Origin: Planococcus salinus
GTDB lineage: Bacteria > Bacillota > Bacilli > Bacillales_A > Planococcaceae
Length of the DNA stretch: 64,000 bases
Direction of reading: 5' to 3'
NCBI RefSeq assembly: GCF_003719725.1
Contig: NZ_RIAX01000002.1
Span: 1-64,000 of the forward strand
The notes beneath the pieces were generated by a model, which was given only the letters and a program-made list of their open reading frames with translations, made no database searches and was not told the origin of the DNA. The stretch's first letter is position 1. Each line of letters begins with the position of its first letter. The translations under genes were made by a program, and so were the position numbers. This document shows, in pieces, positions 44,206 to 53,027 of this stretch.

Positions 44206-45051
44206 TTATTTCAGCAGCAGGCTGATGATTTCTTCCAATTCCAGCGCCTTGGTATCAATGACAGGACTGCCGTGTTCCGATAAATACCGTTCTGTTGCAT
44301 CAGGATTATCGGATACCAGCTGGTTTTCGGTTCTAGAAAGTTCTCCCGGCAACGGACCGGCCGGCATCTCATGGAGCCAAAAGCGGCGATAACCTGCAGC
44401 AAGTATGTCTTTTTCAAAATGGCCAAGCGGTTTTCCGCCTTGCATCAAAAACAGGTAATCGGCGAGTTTCCGGATATCTTCCGTCTCATGGGTCGTCAGG
44501 ATGACAGCGCGGTCTTCCTGTTCCATCCACTCGACCAGGCAATCCATGAACAGATTTTTCGAAGGGATGTCGAGTGACGCCGTCGGTTCGTCGAGAATCA
44601 GGATATCGGTGCTGCGCGGCAAGGCAAGCGACAGGCTCAGTTTCTGCTGTACGCCGGGCGATAATTTGCCGAAACGCTTGTTAAGTGGAATATCGAACAG
44701 CGAAATCATACGCTCGAACACCGCTTCATCCCATTTTGGATACAAAGGAGCAATCAATCTTTTGAGGTCTTCTCCGGTATAGGCGTTCCAGCCGACTGCG
44801 TTTTGCGGCTGGAACGTGACATGCCGTTTCCAGCTCTCATCTTTGCCGTCGACCGGCTTGCCCAGCACACGGATTTCTCCGCTATCCGGGTTCGCCAGAT
44901 TCATGATCATCTTCAGCATTGTGCTCTTTCCGGAGCCATTATTGCCGACCAGCGCTGTAATGGTCCCGGGTTCGATCGACAAACTGACCGGTCCCAGCTG
45001 GAAGCCATCAATCTTTTTACTCACGTCTTTTATTTCAATCCATTCAGGCAT
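44206..45051 (-). CDS. YtrB-like ABC ATPase
   Basis: The 281-residue ATPase has Walker A GNNGSGKSTMLKMI, a signature changed to LSPGVQQKLSLSLAL, Walker B DILILDEPTASLDIPSK and switch H in LTTHETEDIRKL. It resembles YtrB of the Bacillus acetoin/cell-wall-stress ytr operon. It lies three bases after the GntR gene, so the two are coupled. The permease partner is probably the membrane protein at 45460-46173 or the NatB-like one. Confidence 0.88.
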   Translation of the reverse strand: MPEWIEIKDVSKKIDGFQLGPVSLSIEPGTITALVGNNGSGKSTMLKMIMNLANPDSGEIRVLGKPVDGKDESWKRHVTFQPQNAVGWNAYTGEDLKRLIAPLYPKWDEAVFERMISLFDIPLNKRFGKLSPGVQQKLSLSLALPRSTDILILDEPTASLDIPSKNLFMDCLVEWMEQEDRAVILTTHETEDIRKLADYLFLMQGGKPLGHFEKDILAAGYRRFWLHEMPAGPLPGELSRTENQLVSDNPDATERYLSEHGSPVIDTKALELEEIISLLLK

Positions 45052-45054
45052 TCG

Positions 45055-45444
45055 TCATTCCCCTTTCCCGAGTCTTTCCAGCGTCTCGGCAAAAACTTTT
45101 TCGATTTCATCCACGGTATAGTCATAATCCATTGCGTTCTGGATGGCGCGCTCGAATTCCGCCCGAACCGAAGCTGTCATCGTTTTCTGCTTCATCGCAC
45201 TCTGCACTTCTTTGACAAACGTTCCTTTGCCATGGACTGTTTCGATAAACCCTTGTGATTCCAGGTCCTGATAGGCGCGGCGTATGGTGATGACGCTGAT
45301 TTCCAGCTCTTTCGACAGGGCCCTGATTGACGGAAGCGGGAAGCCGGCAGCCAAATGTCCGCCCGCAATCAACGCCTTCAACTGCTTTTCAATCTGGTGA
45401 TAAATCGGTTCACGAGAATCCTTGGATAAGCGTATCGGCAGCAA
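45055..45444 (-). CDS. YtrA-like GntR-family regulator
   Basis: A 129-residue GntR protein of the short YtrA type: an N-terminal winged helix (PIYHQIEKQLKALIAGGHLAAGFPLPSIRALSKELEISVITIRRAYQDLESQGFI) and a short helical C-terminus for dimerisation. The start is TTG after GGGGGG. YtrA proteins repress their own ABC operons and respond to cell-wall antibiotics or other stress. The inverted repeat at 46198-46228 is the likely operator. Confidence 0.9.
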   Translation of the reverse strand: MLPIRLSKDSREPIYHQIEKQLKALIAGGHLAAGFPLPSIRALSKELEISVITIRRAYQDLESQGFIETVHGKGTFVKEVQSAMKQKTMTASVRAEFERAIQNAMDYDYTVDEIEKVFAETLERLGKGE

Positions 45445-45459
45445 ATGCAGGCCCCCCTC

Positions 45460-46173
45460 TCACAGATAATCCGCTTTCTTTATCATTTTTCTCATATCCG
45501 CCTGCCAGTATTTCCAGCCGGCGATGCTTACTACGACTGCCAAAACAATCGACAGCAGCGACCATTCCGCTGCCATCATCATCGTCAGTTGAAGGAATCC
45601 ATCATCCGGTCTCAGGAAATAAATCACGGCAAAACCGATCAGCAGGTAAATAAATGACAGGACGATTGCTTTCAGTTTGTAATTCCCCCCTGCTTCACTC
45701 GCCGCCATGATAAAGCCAATGGCAATCGAAAAGGCCAGCCAGATCAGCACAAAAGCTGTATAAGCAACTGGCGTCATGGCTTCACGGAAATTCTCCGACA
45801 TGATCGGCATTGCGATCAGAAGAACCAGCTGAAACGGGAATGAGCAGAACGAGTGAATGATAAAGCGGCTTTTGACAATGATATCTTTTGAAACCGGCAG
45901 CTGTTGCAGCATAATGATGGACGGCGACGCCCATAGGTCTCCGTCTATCTTCTGCATCTGAAATTCCTTGTTCTTCATCCAGACAGGAAACATGAAGAAA
46001 ATCAGCAGAAACAGCAAGTCAAAAAAGTTGAATTCGTCCTCCAGATGGACATCAAGCGACTGCATGAAAATCAGGCTCATGGCGATATAGAAAACCAATA
46101 TGAGCAGAAAACTTCTCATGGAAGCCTTCATTTCAAAAATTGCCAGCCGGTAGGCTTGTTTCCATTCGTTCAT
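45460..46173 (-). CDS. Membrane protein of the GntR/ABC operon
   Basis: The 237-residue protein has six transmembrane helices and no recognised catalytic motif; it has the look of an ABC-2 permease subunit such as YtrC/YtrD. The ATG follows AAGAAGGAG. It is the first gene of the operon and ends 15 bases before the GntR gene. It could pair with the YtrB-like ATPase to form one transporter, while NatA and NatB form another. Confidence 0.8.
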   Translation of the reverse strand: MNEWKQAYRLAIFEMKASMRSFLLILVFYIAMSLIFMQSLDVHLEDEFNFFDLLFLLIFFMFPVWMKNKEFQMQKIDGDLWASPSIIMLQQLPVSKDIIVKSRFIIHSFCSFPFQLVLLIAMPIMSENFREAMTPVAYTAFVLIWLAFSIAIGFIMAASEAGGNYKLKAIVLSFIYLLIGFAVIYFLRPDDGFLQLTMMMAAEWSLLSIVLAVVVSIAGWKYWQADMRKMIKKADYL

Positions 46174-46197
46174 TTATAAACACTCCTTCTTAACTGT

Positions 46198-46228
46198 TAT
46201 ACTGTTTATACTCATATACACAGTATAA
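46198..46228 (-). promoter_or_regulatory. Probable GntR (YtrA-type) operator
   Basis: TTATACTGT (46198-46206) and ACAGTATAA (46220-46228) form a perfect 9-base inverted repeat 25 bases upstream of the first gene of the operon and overlap TATAAC/TATACT -10 candidates. Confidence 0.7.
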
Positions 46229-46292
46229 AATTTTTCAGCAATTGTCAAACCTTTTGAGAAATAATCTGAAATTAAGTTTTTCATTCAAACAA

Positions 46293-46326
46293 AAAAGGCC
46301 TGAAGTCTGTAGACTTCAAACCTTTT
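46293..46326. terminator. Hairpin in the gap downstream of the LysM gene
   Basis: AAAAGG, GAAGTC pair with GACTTC, CCTTTT around a 4-base loop. It is a second stem beyond the main LysM terminator. Confidence 0.6.
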
Positions 46327-46405
46327 CTAACACTGACTTCGTTATATAACCCAATAACTCAAAGAAGAAATGCCTTCCTGAATACGTCAATACTTTTCCG
46401 AAAAA

Positions 46406-46434
46406 AAAGAGGAAGCGCAATGGCTTCCTCTTTT
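46406..46434 (-). terminator. Terminator of the LysM-NlpC/P60 gene
   Basis: AAAAGAGGAAGC and GCTTCCTCTTTT arms with a long T run on the minus strand, 15 bases past the stop. Confidence 0.85.
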
Positions 46435-46448
46435 AAACAAACAATTAT

Positions 46449-47060
46449 TTATCTTACGCGCTTAGCAGTCACGAATTTAGGACCCCAGTATGAACTGTTG
46501 ATCGATGCATATTGTACGCCGCCGTTTTGTGCGCTGATCATTTGGCCATTTCCTGCATATACTGCAGTGTGGCTGATTCTTCCAGTGCCTCCAGTTGCGA
46601 AGAACACAAGGTCTCCTGCCTGCAGATTGCTTTTAGAAACTGTCGTTCCAACAGCCGCTTGTGCTGAAGATGTTCTTGGAAGAGAGACGCCCATCTCAGA
46701 GTATACCTGCTGAGTGAATGAAGAGCAGTCAAATGCATCTGTGCGGTTCGGGCTTGCACCATACAAATAACGTGCACCGATATATTTCTTTGCGACACCC
46801 AACACGCCTGCTGAAGAAACGGATGGTGATGCTGCACCTTTAACAGCTGAACCGCCGTTTACTTTAACTTTTTGGTTCGGGAAAATAAGTGTGGAAGTCA
46901 GGTTGTTATCTCTCATCAATTGGCTTACAGAAGTGTTATGTGTATTGGCGATTTTAGAAAGTGTGTCCCCGCTTTTTACTGTATGGGTAGCTGCGGATAC
47001 CGGACCCGCGATTAATGAAGTTCCTAATACGAAGCTTGCAATGATTAATGATTTTTTCAA
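46449..47060 (-). CDS. Secreted LysM-NlpC/P60 peptidoglycan endopeptidase
   Basis: The 203-residue protein has a signal peptide cleaved after about VSA (residue 23), one LysM peptidoglycan-binding domain (25-68), a short linker, and an NlpC/P60 domain (about 85-203). The catalytic cysteine is C112 in FDCSSF and the histidine H164 in RISHTAVY. It resembles small D,L-endopeptidases of the LytE/CwlS type, which cut gamma-D-Glu-meso-DAP or related links in stem peptides during growth. It has only one LysM repeat, fewer than LytE. It is a single-gene unit with a long AT-rich upstream region. Confidence 0.93.
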   Translation of the reverse strand: MKKSLIIASFVLGTSLIAGPVSAATHTVKSGDTLSKIANTHNTSVSQLMRDNNLTSTLIFPNQKVKVNGGSAVKGAASPSVSSAGVLGVAKKYIGARYLYGASPNRTDAFDCSSFTQQVYSEMGVSLPRTSSAQAAVGTTVSKSNLQAGDLVFFATGGTGRISHTAVYAGNGQMISAQNGGVQYASINSSYWGPKFVTAKRVR

Positions 47061-47509
47061 AATAATGATCCCCCTGTGGATTTGTTTTTTTGCCGTTTTT
47101 TTAACTCACCTCTAGCATTCTATATTGTCCCCTGATAAATTTAAACCCTTATGAACATTAAGCTTCCGTTGCAAATATTACAGAAGAAGTAACACTTCTC
47201 GATTTATCGCAAAGAACTCACCAACTTACATAGCAAAGAACTGTTATATCAGTATTTTATTAACTTCAAAAAAACGTAACAAAAATTACAACCTCCAAAA
47301 AAGCCTGAAGAATTTTTTATAGATAATTGTTTTTTCATTTTACAAAACCGGGTTTTTCGTCATTTTCCCAGACACACGCCAGTATGGCCGGAAAGCCTTT
47401 TAGAAATTAAAGACAAAAAAACTCCTGCAGCTGCAGGAGTTTAAACGGTACGAATAGTTGTGGTCATATACTGAATGGCTGCTTCCGCATTTCATTTGCC
47501 TGTAACCGG
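47061..47509. other. AT-rich gap upstream of the LysM gene
   Basis: No gene is supported. It contains the promoter region of the LysM gene, two GCAAAGAACT repeats near 47209 and 47235, and the fabH terminator at 47419-47442. Confidence 0.5.
47419..47442. terminator. Palindromic terminator of fabH
   Basis: AAACTCCTGCAG and CTGCAGGAGTTT form an uninterrupted palindrome with A and T tracts on its sides, 68 bases after fabH. Confidence 0.72.
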
Positions 47510-48493
47510 TCAGACGGACCAGTTGATGAGCAGCCCTGCATGAGTCAAACCGCCGCCGAAACCATACAGCAGCAATTTGTCATCGGGTTTTATTTTTCCG
47601 TCACGCATGCCTTGATCCAGTGACAGCGGGATGGAAGCAGCAGAGGTATTGCCAAAATACTCGAGACTGTAAATCGTCTGCTCAAGTGCTAAGCCGCTTC
47701 TGCCACAAATGGATTCGACAATCCGCAGGTTGGCACTGTGGGGTACGAACCAATCAACATCAGCTGTTGTGAAATCCGCTTTTCCCATCAATGCAGCCAT
47801 GCCTTTCGGTACGGTATTCACCGCCCATTTGTAAACCTCGCGGCCGTTTTGCGCGACGAAATCATGGACGGCCAACTCGTTTCCGGACATTTCAGTCGAC
47901 AGGTCGGTGCAGTACAGGTTATGCGCCAATTCTCCGTCGGCCCCCATGTGAGAAGCGATAAAGCTGGGTTGCTGTTCGTCATATTCCACCAGAACCGCTC
48001 CCCCGCCGTCACCGAACAGGATGCAAGTCGAACGGTCGCTGTAATCGATGATTTTGGAGAAAGTTTCAGCGCCGATGACCAGAATCTTTTTGTGCAGGCC
48101 AGCCGTGATCAAGCCGTTCGCCAGGTGCAAGCCATACGAAAAACCGGCGCAGGCGGCATTTAAATCGATCACGCCAGTGTTTCGGATTCCCAGCTTCGCC
48201 TGTACCAGTGCTGCGACACTCGGCGTTTTAAAATCGGGCGTCATGGTACAGACAATGATCATATCCACGTCTTTAAATGATTTTTGATACCGTTCCGCTA
48301 AATCTTCCGCAGCTTTGATGCTGATATCACTTGTAAATTCATGGTCTCCCGCAATCCGGCGTTCTCTGATACCGGTCCGTTGAACCACCCATTCGTCATT
48401 GGTGTCCACTAATGTTTCCAAGTTATGATTGGTCAGCCTCTTTTCGGGCACATATGAACCGATGGCTGTAATTCTGGCTTTTGAAGTGTTCAC
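47510..48493 (-). CDS. fabH: Beta-ketoacyl-ACP synthase III
   Basis: The 327-residue enzyme starts fatty acid synthesis by condensing an acyl-CoA primer with malonyl-ACP. The catalytic triad is visible: C115 in NAACAGFSYG, H252 in VPHSANLRI and N282 in EYFGNTSAAS. It may be a secondary FabH (as FabHB/YhfB in Bacillus), since it stands alone without fabF. A FapR-type box just upstream implies control by malonyl-CoA. The ATG follows AAAGGGG. Confidence 0.93.
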   Translation of the reverse strand: MNTSKARITAIGSYVPEKRLTNHNLETLVDTNDEWVVQRTGIRERRIAGDHEFTSDISIKAAEDLAERYQKSFKDVDMIIVCTMTPDFKTPSVAALVQAKLGIRNTGVIDLNAACAGFSYGLHLANGLITAGLHKKILVIGAETFSKIIDYSDRSTCILFGDGGGAVLVEYDEQQPSFIASHMGADGELAHNLYCTDLSTEMSGNELAVHDFVAQNGREVYKWAVNTVPKGMAALMGKADFTTADVDWFVPHSANLRIVESICGRSGLALEQTIYSLEYFGNTSAASIPLSLDQGMRDGKIKPDDKLLLYGFGGGLTHAGLLINWSV

Positions 48494-48539
48494 AAAAAAT
48501 CGCCCCTTTTAACATACTCGCTTTATAATAACATCAACT

Positions 48540-48558
48540 ATTAGTATTAGGTACTAAT
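48540..48558 (-). promoter_or_regulatory. FapR-type operator before fabH
   Basis: On the minus strand the sequence ATTAGTACCTAATACTAAT has perfectly paired ATTAGTA/TACTAAT arms and the CCTA centre of FapR sites. It lies 47 bases upstream of the fabH start. Confidence 0.8.
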
Positions 48559-48864
48559 TTTATGATATAAGGAGAATATTATTTACTGAATAATGAAATG
48601 TCTGCCCGAAGAAAAGAACGAATCCTTGTCCCCCTAGGGAATCGTTGTTTTCTGGGAGCCAAATTGCTATTGTGTTCATTTTTTCAGTCGCTACAGTCTT
48701 TGGCTGAAAAAATTATTACAGCGAACGGCAAAAACCCCTCCCGGCAACTTGCAGTCAAGGAGAGGTCTTCTTTTTATATCAAGTGATTTCGGATTTTCGG
48801 AAAATGAAAGCGCTCCGGAATTGTATGGTTAGACGCCTTTTCCCAGCAAGCAGAGTCAGCTGAA

Positions 48865-49803
48865 CTAGACTTCCTCGCCGGTTTTCAGCAATTTGACTTT
48901 TCTCGGCTCGATAAAAATATTCCGTTTGTGCCAGCGGAAATACGGGGCATGTTCCGGCGATACCGGGACTTTGGCGGTTTTGTCGAGCCGGTAAACCGAA
49001 TAATCCCGCTCCGGAATCCGGCTCGCCACACGGAGCCGTCCTCCGCCGGTAAAAGCGATTAAGCCGGCAGTATAAAGCGCTGCGTGGTTGGCGCATAACA
49101 AGATGCCATTATAGGGATCCAGGCGTTCGGCGTCGTCGCTGTCTTTCCATGGTTTCGCATAACTGGCCGTCAAAGCCGCATCGATGGCGACGCCGCATAA
49201 CGGGCATTCGTTTTTCCACAACGGCTGAAGGCTTGCGCGGAACTGTTCATGGCCCCGGCGCATTTTTGTTTTGATTTCCAGTTCCATCTCAGCGACCAGC
49301 GTCATCAGTGGATTGTGTTCCGTTTTTCTGACCACTTCGATGGCCAGCTCCAATTGCTCTTGTTCCCAGGTGAAAATATTCTGGCCGCTGATCAGCTCCA
49401 ATAATTTCATGGCCAGTTCTTCGTTGCACGGGTAAAGATACCCGGAATTGCCGCTGGCATCTTCCTGAAAAGGAGAGTATTTCAATGGCAGCAGCGGCTT
49501 GATGGCTCCAAAGTATTCTTTTACAGGAAGCGGCACATCCAGCTCACGGTACTCGGCTGCCGCGGTGAAAGCTTCGCTTGTTCCATCCGGCCCCTTTCCT
49601 TTTCGGCAGCCCTTCACAATCACACTGATCGCAACGATTTGCCCTTTGACGTAATGAAACACGCGGTCTCCTTTTTTCAATTCCTGCATCCGGTTCCAGG
49701 AATGCGGAACCATTCCGGACTTGTCGGTGAGCGGTGTCCACAGAATGCCCGCATTCTGTTCTTGCTGGTAAGTTTCACCTTGCATAACGATAAAGCTGTT
49801 CAT
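48865..49803 (-). CDS. EVE-like domain fused to an HNH domain
   Basis: The 312-residue protein starts at ATG 49803 after AGGAGG. Residues 1-115 resemble an EVE/PUA-type modified-base-binding domain (AGILWTPL, LKKGDRVFHYVKGQIVAISVI). Residues 195-260 are an HNH-type domain: zinc ligands at C200/C203 and C237/H240, ERLDPYNGILLC with N232. The usual ASHIKPW is ASYAKPW (H to Y at 215), and the aspartate after the last H is alanine. EVE-HNH proteins cut DNA with modified cytosines (type IV-like restriction); whether this one cuts is open. It stands alone, without a methylase. Confidence 0.72.
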   Translation of the reverse strand: MNSFIVMQGETYQQEQNAGILWTPLTDKSGMVPHSWNRMQELKKGDRVFHYVKGQIVAISVIVKGCRKGKGPDGTSEAFTAAAEYRELDVPLPVKEYFGAIKPLLPLKYSPFQEDASGNSGYLYPCNEELAMKLLELISGQNIFTWEQEQLELAIEVVRKTEHNPLMTLVAEMELEIKTKMRRGHEQFRASLQPLWKNECPLCGVAIDAALTASYAKPWKDSDDAERLDPYNGILLCANHAALYTAGLIAFTGGGRLRVASRIPERDYSVYRLDKTAKVPVSPEHAPYFRWHKRNIFIEPRKVKLLKTGEEV

Positions 49804-49998
49804 GAATTGCCTCCTACTGCCCATTGCTTCTGGTGCAAATTTCTCTTCTTTCATTTTAACGCAAAAGTCGATTTTCTGCCCGGTTGGTTTGAACGAAACC
49901 GATAGAGAGACAAATCCGGAAGTTCCTGCATGTTTTTCACAAAAGAGCGATTTAAGGATATAATGATTTTGCGCGAACTAATTTAAGAGGTGATGAGT

Positions 49999-50733
49999 TT
50001 GAGAAGCGGCAACCCGAGTTTAAAAGACGAAGCGTTCGAAAAGTACAATGACGCCGAAACCGGCCGGACGATGACGATCCAAGGGACTGTGAATAAGACA
50101 TTTATCCTGGTCCTGCTGGTGCTGGCCACCTCCGTCTATTCCTGGAATCAGTTCCTCAGCAACCCGAACAGCGCCACTCCCCTGATTCTGGTGGGTGCGA
50201 TCGGCAGCCTCATTGTCGCCCTGGTCACGATTTTCATACCGAAAATATCTCCTTTCACGGCACCGGTCTATGCTCTACTGGAAGGCCTGTTCATCGGAGC
50301 GGTATCAGCACGGTATGAAGCCCAGTTCGGGGGCATTGTATTCCAGGCAGTGCTGCTGACAATCGGTGTCCTGCTGAGCTTATTGCTCGCTTATAAATCA
50401 GGTTTGATCAACGTCACACAAAATTTCCGGCTGGGCGTCGTTGCTGCCACAGGCGCCATCTTCCTGGTCTATCTGGTTTCCTTTATCGGCGGTTTTTTCG
50501 GCTTTGAAATCCCTCACCTCCACGAAGCGACACCGCTCGGCATTGCCATCAGTGTGGTCATTGTCATTATTGCGGCGCTGAATCTGGTACTGGATTTTGA
50601 TTTCATTGAAAATGCTTCTGCGAAACAAGTGCCCAAATATTTCGAGTGGTACGGTGCCTTCGGTCTGCTGATCACCCTGGTCTGGCTGTATTTGGAGATT
50701 CTCCGGTTGCTGTCGAAATTGCGGAACAGATGA
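49999..50733 (+). CDS. Bax inhibitor-1/YccA family membrane protein
   Basis: The 244-residue protein has seven transmembrane helices. I choose the TTG at 49999 because it follows AGAGGTGATG at good spacing and gives the family start MRSGNP; GTG 49990 and ATG 49993 would overlap the ribosome binding site. Conserved acidic residues in FFGFEIPHLHEATP and LDFDFIENAS fit the bacterial BI-1 branch, thought to act as pH-sensitive calcium leak channels. Remains of a second copy lie at 58829-59088 and 61716-61832, on the other side of the carotenoid operon. Confidence 0.9.
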   Translation: MRSGNPSLKDEAFEKYNDAETGRTMTIQGTVNKTFILVLLVLATSVYSWNQFLSNPNSATPLILVGAIGSLIVALVTIFIPKISPFTAPVYALLEGLFIGAVSARYEAQFGGIVFQAVLLTIGVLLSLLLAYKSGLINVTQNFRLGVVAATGAIFLVYLVSFIGGFFGFEIPHLHEATPLGIAISVVIVIIAALNLVLDFDFIENASAKQVPKYFEWYGAFGLLITLVWLYLEILRLLSKLRNR

Positions 50734-50783
50734 AAAAGAGACTGACAGTTTGATGAAGAATACACCTAAAAGCGAGGTACCTT

Positions 50784-51671
50784 ATGTTCACTTCTATTAT
50801 TGCAAAATCACTTCGGCTTTTGCCGAATCAAGCAAGAAAAACACCTATGATTCCCCTGCAGGAAGTAGAAAAAAAAACAGAAATCTTAGTTGAAACATCT
50901 GTTCAACCTACGTATGTATCCTTGTACAAACCTTTAGGGTCTGACGATAAAAAGCTTCCTGTCTACGTCAACTTCCATGGTGGGGCGTTCATCATGCATG
51001 AAAAGGAGATGGATGATCCTTATTGCCGCTTCCTGGCCAATCAGACGGGTTACGCCGTTCTGAACGTCGATTATGCCAAAGCACCGGAGTTTCCTTTTCC
51101 GAAACCGATTGAACAAAGCTATGAAATTATCCAATGGATCAAGCGAAATTCGGACAAATTGAATATCGACCAGGAAAAAATCATGGTGGGTGGACAAAGT
51201 TCAGGCGCCAATATTGCAGCAGCCCTTTGTCTTTACCTTGAAGAAAAAGAGGACAAACAGCCACTCATCCAAGTGCTGTCTTGCCCGATGCTGGATTTTG
51301 TCACTCCTCACGCAGACAAACCAGAACCTGATCCGTTGCGCGCTCGATATCCGCAGGTCGCGAACTTTTTAAACATGTGCTATGTCCCTGAAAAAGAACA
51401 GGCCATGCACCCTCTCGCTTCCCCCGTCTGTGCCGATGTCAGCAAAGGCCTGGCTACCGCCCTTATTCTCATCGCCGAGCACGACGCTTTCAGGCCGGAA
51501 GCCGAACGTTACGCCGGGAAACTGAAAAAAGCAGGGATTAAAGTATACGAAGAGCTGTTCAAAGACTGCTTCCACGGATTTACTCATCTGGGGCCGAAAG
51601 AAAAAGCAGAGGAAGCTTGGATGCTGATAGCAGAAAAAATGACAGAAGCGGTCGAATCCGGAGAAAGCTGA
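50784..51671 (+). CDS. Alpha/beta hydrolase of the HSL/Aes family
   Basis: A 295-residue hydrolase with the oxyanion motif HGGAFIMH near residue 68, the nucleophile elbow GGQSSGANIAAAL near residue 138, the acid in AEHDAFRPEAE and the histidine in DCFHGFTHLG. This is a carboxylesterase of the hormone-sensitive-lipase type. Cytoplasmic. The ATG at 50784 has only AGCGAGG upstream. It lies 50 bases after the BI-1 gene and may be co-transcribed with it. A strong terminator follows. Confidence 0.92.
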   Translation: MFTSIIAKSLRLLPNQARKTPMIPLQEVEKKTEILVETSVQPTYVSLYKPLGSDDKKLPVYVNFHGGAFIMHEKEMDDPYCRFLANQTGYAVLNVDYAKAPEFPFPKPIEQSYEIIQWIKRNSDKLNIDQEKIMVGGQSSGANIAAALCLYLEEKEDKQPLIQVLSCPMLDFVTPHADKPEPDPLRARYPQVANFLNMCYVPEKEQAMHPLASPVCADVSKGLATALILIAEHDAFRPEAERYAGKLKKAGIKVYEELFKDCFHGFTHLGPKEKAEEAWMLIAEKMTEAVESGES

Positions 51672-51740
51672 AGCAAAAACAGAACAGAATCAAAGTTATC
51701 CGAACGGAACCGCGAGCATCACCAAAGTTGACGACAGGCA

Positions 51741-51782
51741 AAAAGCTGCTTTCCCTGATTTCGGGGGAAAGCAGCCTTTTTT
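51741..51782. terminator. Terminator between the hydrolase gene and crtQ
   Basis: GCTGCTTTCCC and GGGAAAGCAGC arms, with six T on the plus strand and A/T-rich sequence on the other side. Confidence 0.82.
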
Positions 51783-51836
51783 GACTCATCTTCCTGATGA
51801 TTGCACCATGTTGCTGTCCGTTTATCCGGAACCTTT

Positions 51837-52955
51837 TCAAACGTCTATTTTACGGCCCTTCCAGTTTACAGAATGCAGGACGTTTACCCGGAACAAGGAA
51901 TATACGTATATTCCGGTAAAGAATAAAAACAAGAGCGGGAACAGCAAGAAAAGAGGCCACTTGAAATTGCCACACCTGCGTGCAAACCAAGCCGTTTGAA
52001 CAGCATAGAGAATATACACTATTCCACTGAATGCCATGGCAACGAAATCTCCTCCTGCTATGGAGGAGATCAGTGCTGTGGTAGTGGTAAAACTGCCGGA
52101 AATCCAGATAATGACCATCAGCATTACAACCGGATGCGTAGATTTTGAACCAAGTGCAAAGCTTTTGCACCATCCTTCAATCAGCTCTTTCAACCCCTCC
52201 GGATACATCCGGAAAGAAAGAATGCCTTTGCCGCCCAGGCAATAAACCGGAAGTTTCTGATCCAGAAACGCTTGTCCCAGAACCAGGTCATCCATGAGCG
52301 CTTCATGGATCTTTTCATGTCCTCCCGTTAAAAAATAATCGTCTTTATTGCACAAGATGGACGGGCCGAACGAGCCGGCGGTTTTAAAGCGGTCGCCCCA
52401 TATTGTAAATGTATTCATCCCGACGATGACAATAATATTGAATACTGCGGAGAGGTTCTCATACATGCGGTGGACCGTATGAAAGGGCTGCAAGGATAAA
52501 ATCCCCCTGGCGCCTTTGAGTTGATACGAGAAGAGCAAATTTTTCAGGCTGTCAGCTTGCGTGAAATAAGTATCTGCATCCAGAAACAACAGCCATTCGC
52601 CTTTTGCCTGCCGGGCGCCATACCAACATGCCATTGACTTGCCTGCGCCGGAACCATCGCTTTCATTGTGCAGGACCTGTGCACCGTATGATTCGGCGAC
52701 AGTTGCGGTGTTGTCAGTTGAATGGTCATCAACAACCAGGACTTCAAATGAACGGAAATTTTGTTCCTGCAGGGAATTCAGCAACGGTGCAATCCGTCCG
52801 GCTTCATTTCTGGCGGGAATGATGATGGACAAGAATGGAAGTCTGGGATGGTCACGTGAAGCAGAAAAAGGAACAGGCAGGGACCAGAACATCACAAAAG
52901 CGACTATAATGCCCAGCAAGCCGATAACGAGATTCACCACTTCTGAAACTGTCAT
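51837..52955 (-). CDS. crtQ: Carotenoid glycosyltransferase CrtQ
   Basis: The 372-residue family 2 glycosyltransferase has an N-terminal membrane helix, the nucleotide-sugar domain with LSIIIPARNEAGRIAPLLNSL and DDHSTDNT, the metal-binding DADTYF, and three or more C-terminal membrane helices ending in VNWKGRKIDV. It matches the Staphylococcus CrtQ pattern: it attaches glucose to 4,4'-diaponeurosporenoate (or an apo-lycopenoate). The ATG follows GGAGGT. It is the last gene of the carotenoid operon and is followed by a terminator. Confidence 0.9.
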   Translation of the reverse strand: MTVSEVVNLVIGLLGIIVAFVMFWSLPVPFSASRDHPRLPFLSIIIPARNEAGRIAPLLNSLQEQNFRSFEVLVVDDHSTDNTATVAESYGAQVLHNESDGSGAGKSMACWYGARQAKGEWLLFLDADTYFTQADSLKNLLFSYQLKGARGILSLQPFHTVHRMYENLSAVFNIIVIVGMNTFTIWGDRFKTAGSFGPSILCNKDDYFLTGGHEKIHEALMDDLVLGQAFLDQKLPVYCLGGKGILSFRMYPEGLKELIEGWCKSFALGSKSTHPVVMLMVIIWISGSFTTTTALISSIAGGDFVAMAFSGIVYILYAVQTAWFARRCGNFKWPLFLLFPLLFLFFTGIYVYSLFRVNVLHSVNWKGRKIDV

Positions 52956-53027
52956 TTACATACCTCCGTCCTCATTGCGTCGATAAAAGAAGTCTGCAGT
53001 GGAAGCTAAAACTCCCTTTGCTCCTCA

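Noticed and set aside
47278-47300. WalR binding site before the LysM hydrolase gene
   Set aside because: TGTAA-like halves are present but in inverted arrangement and wrong spacing for the direct-repeat WalR motif.
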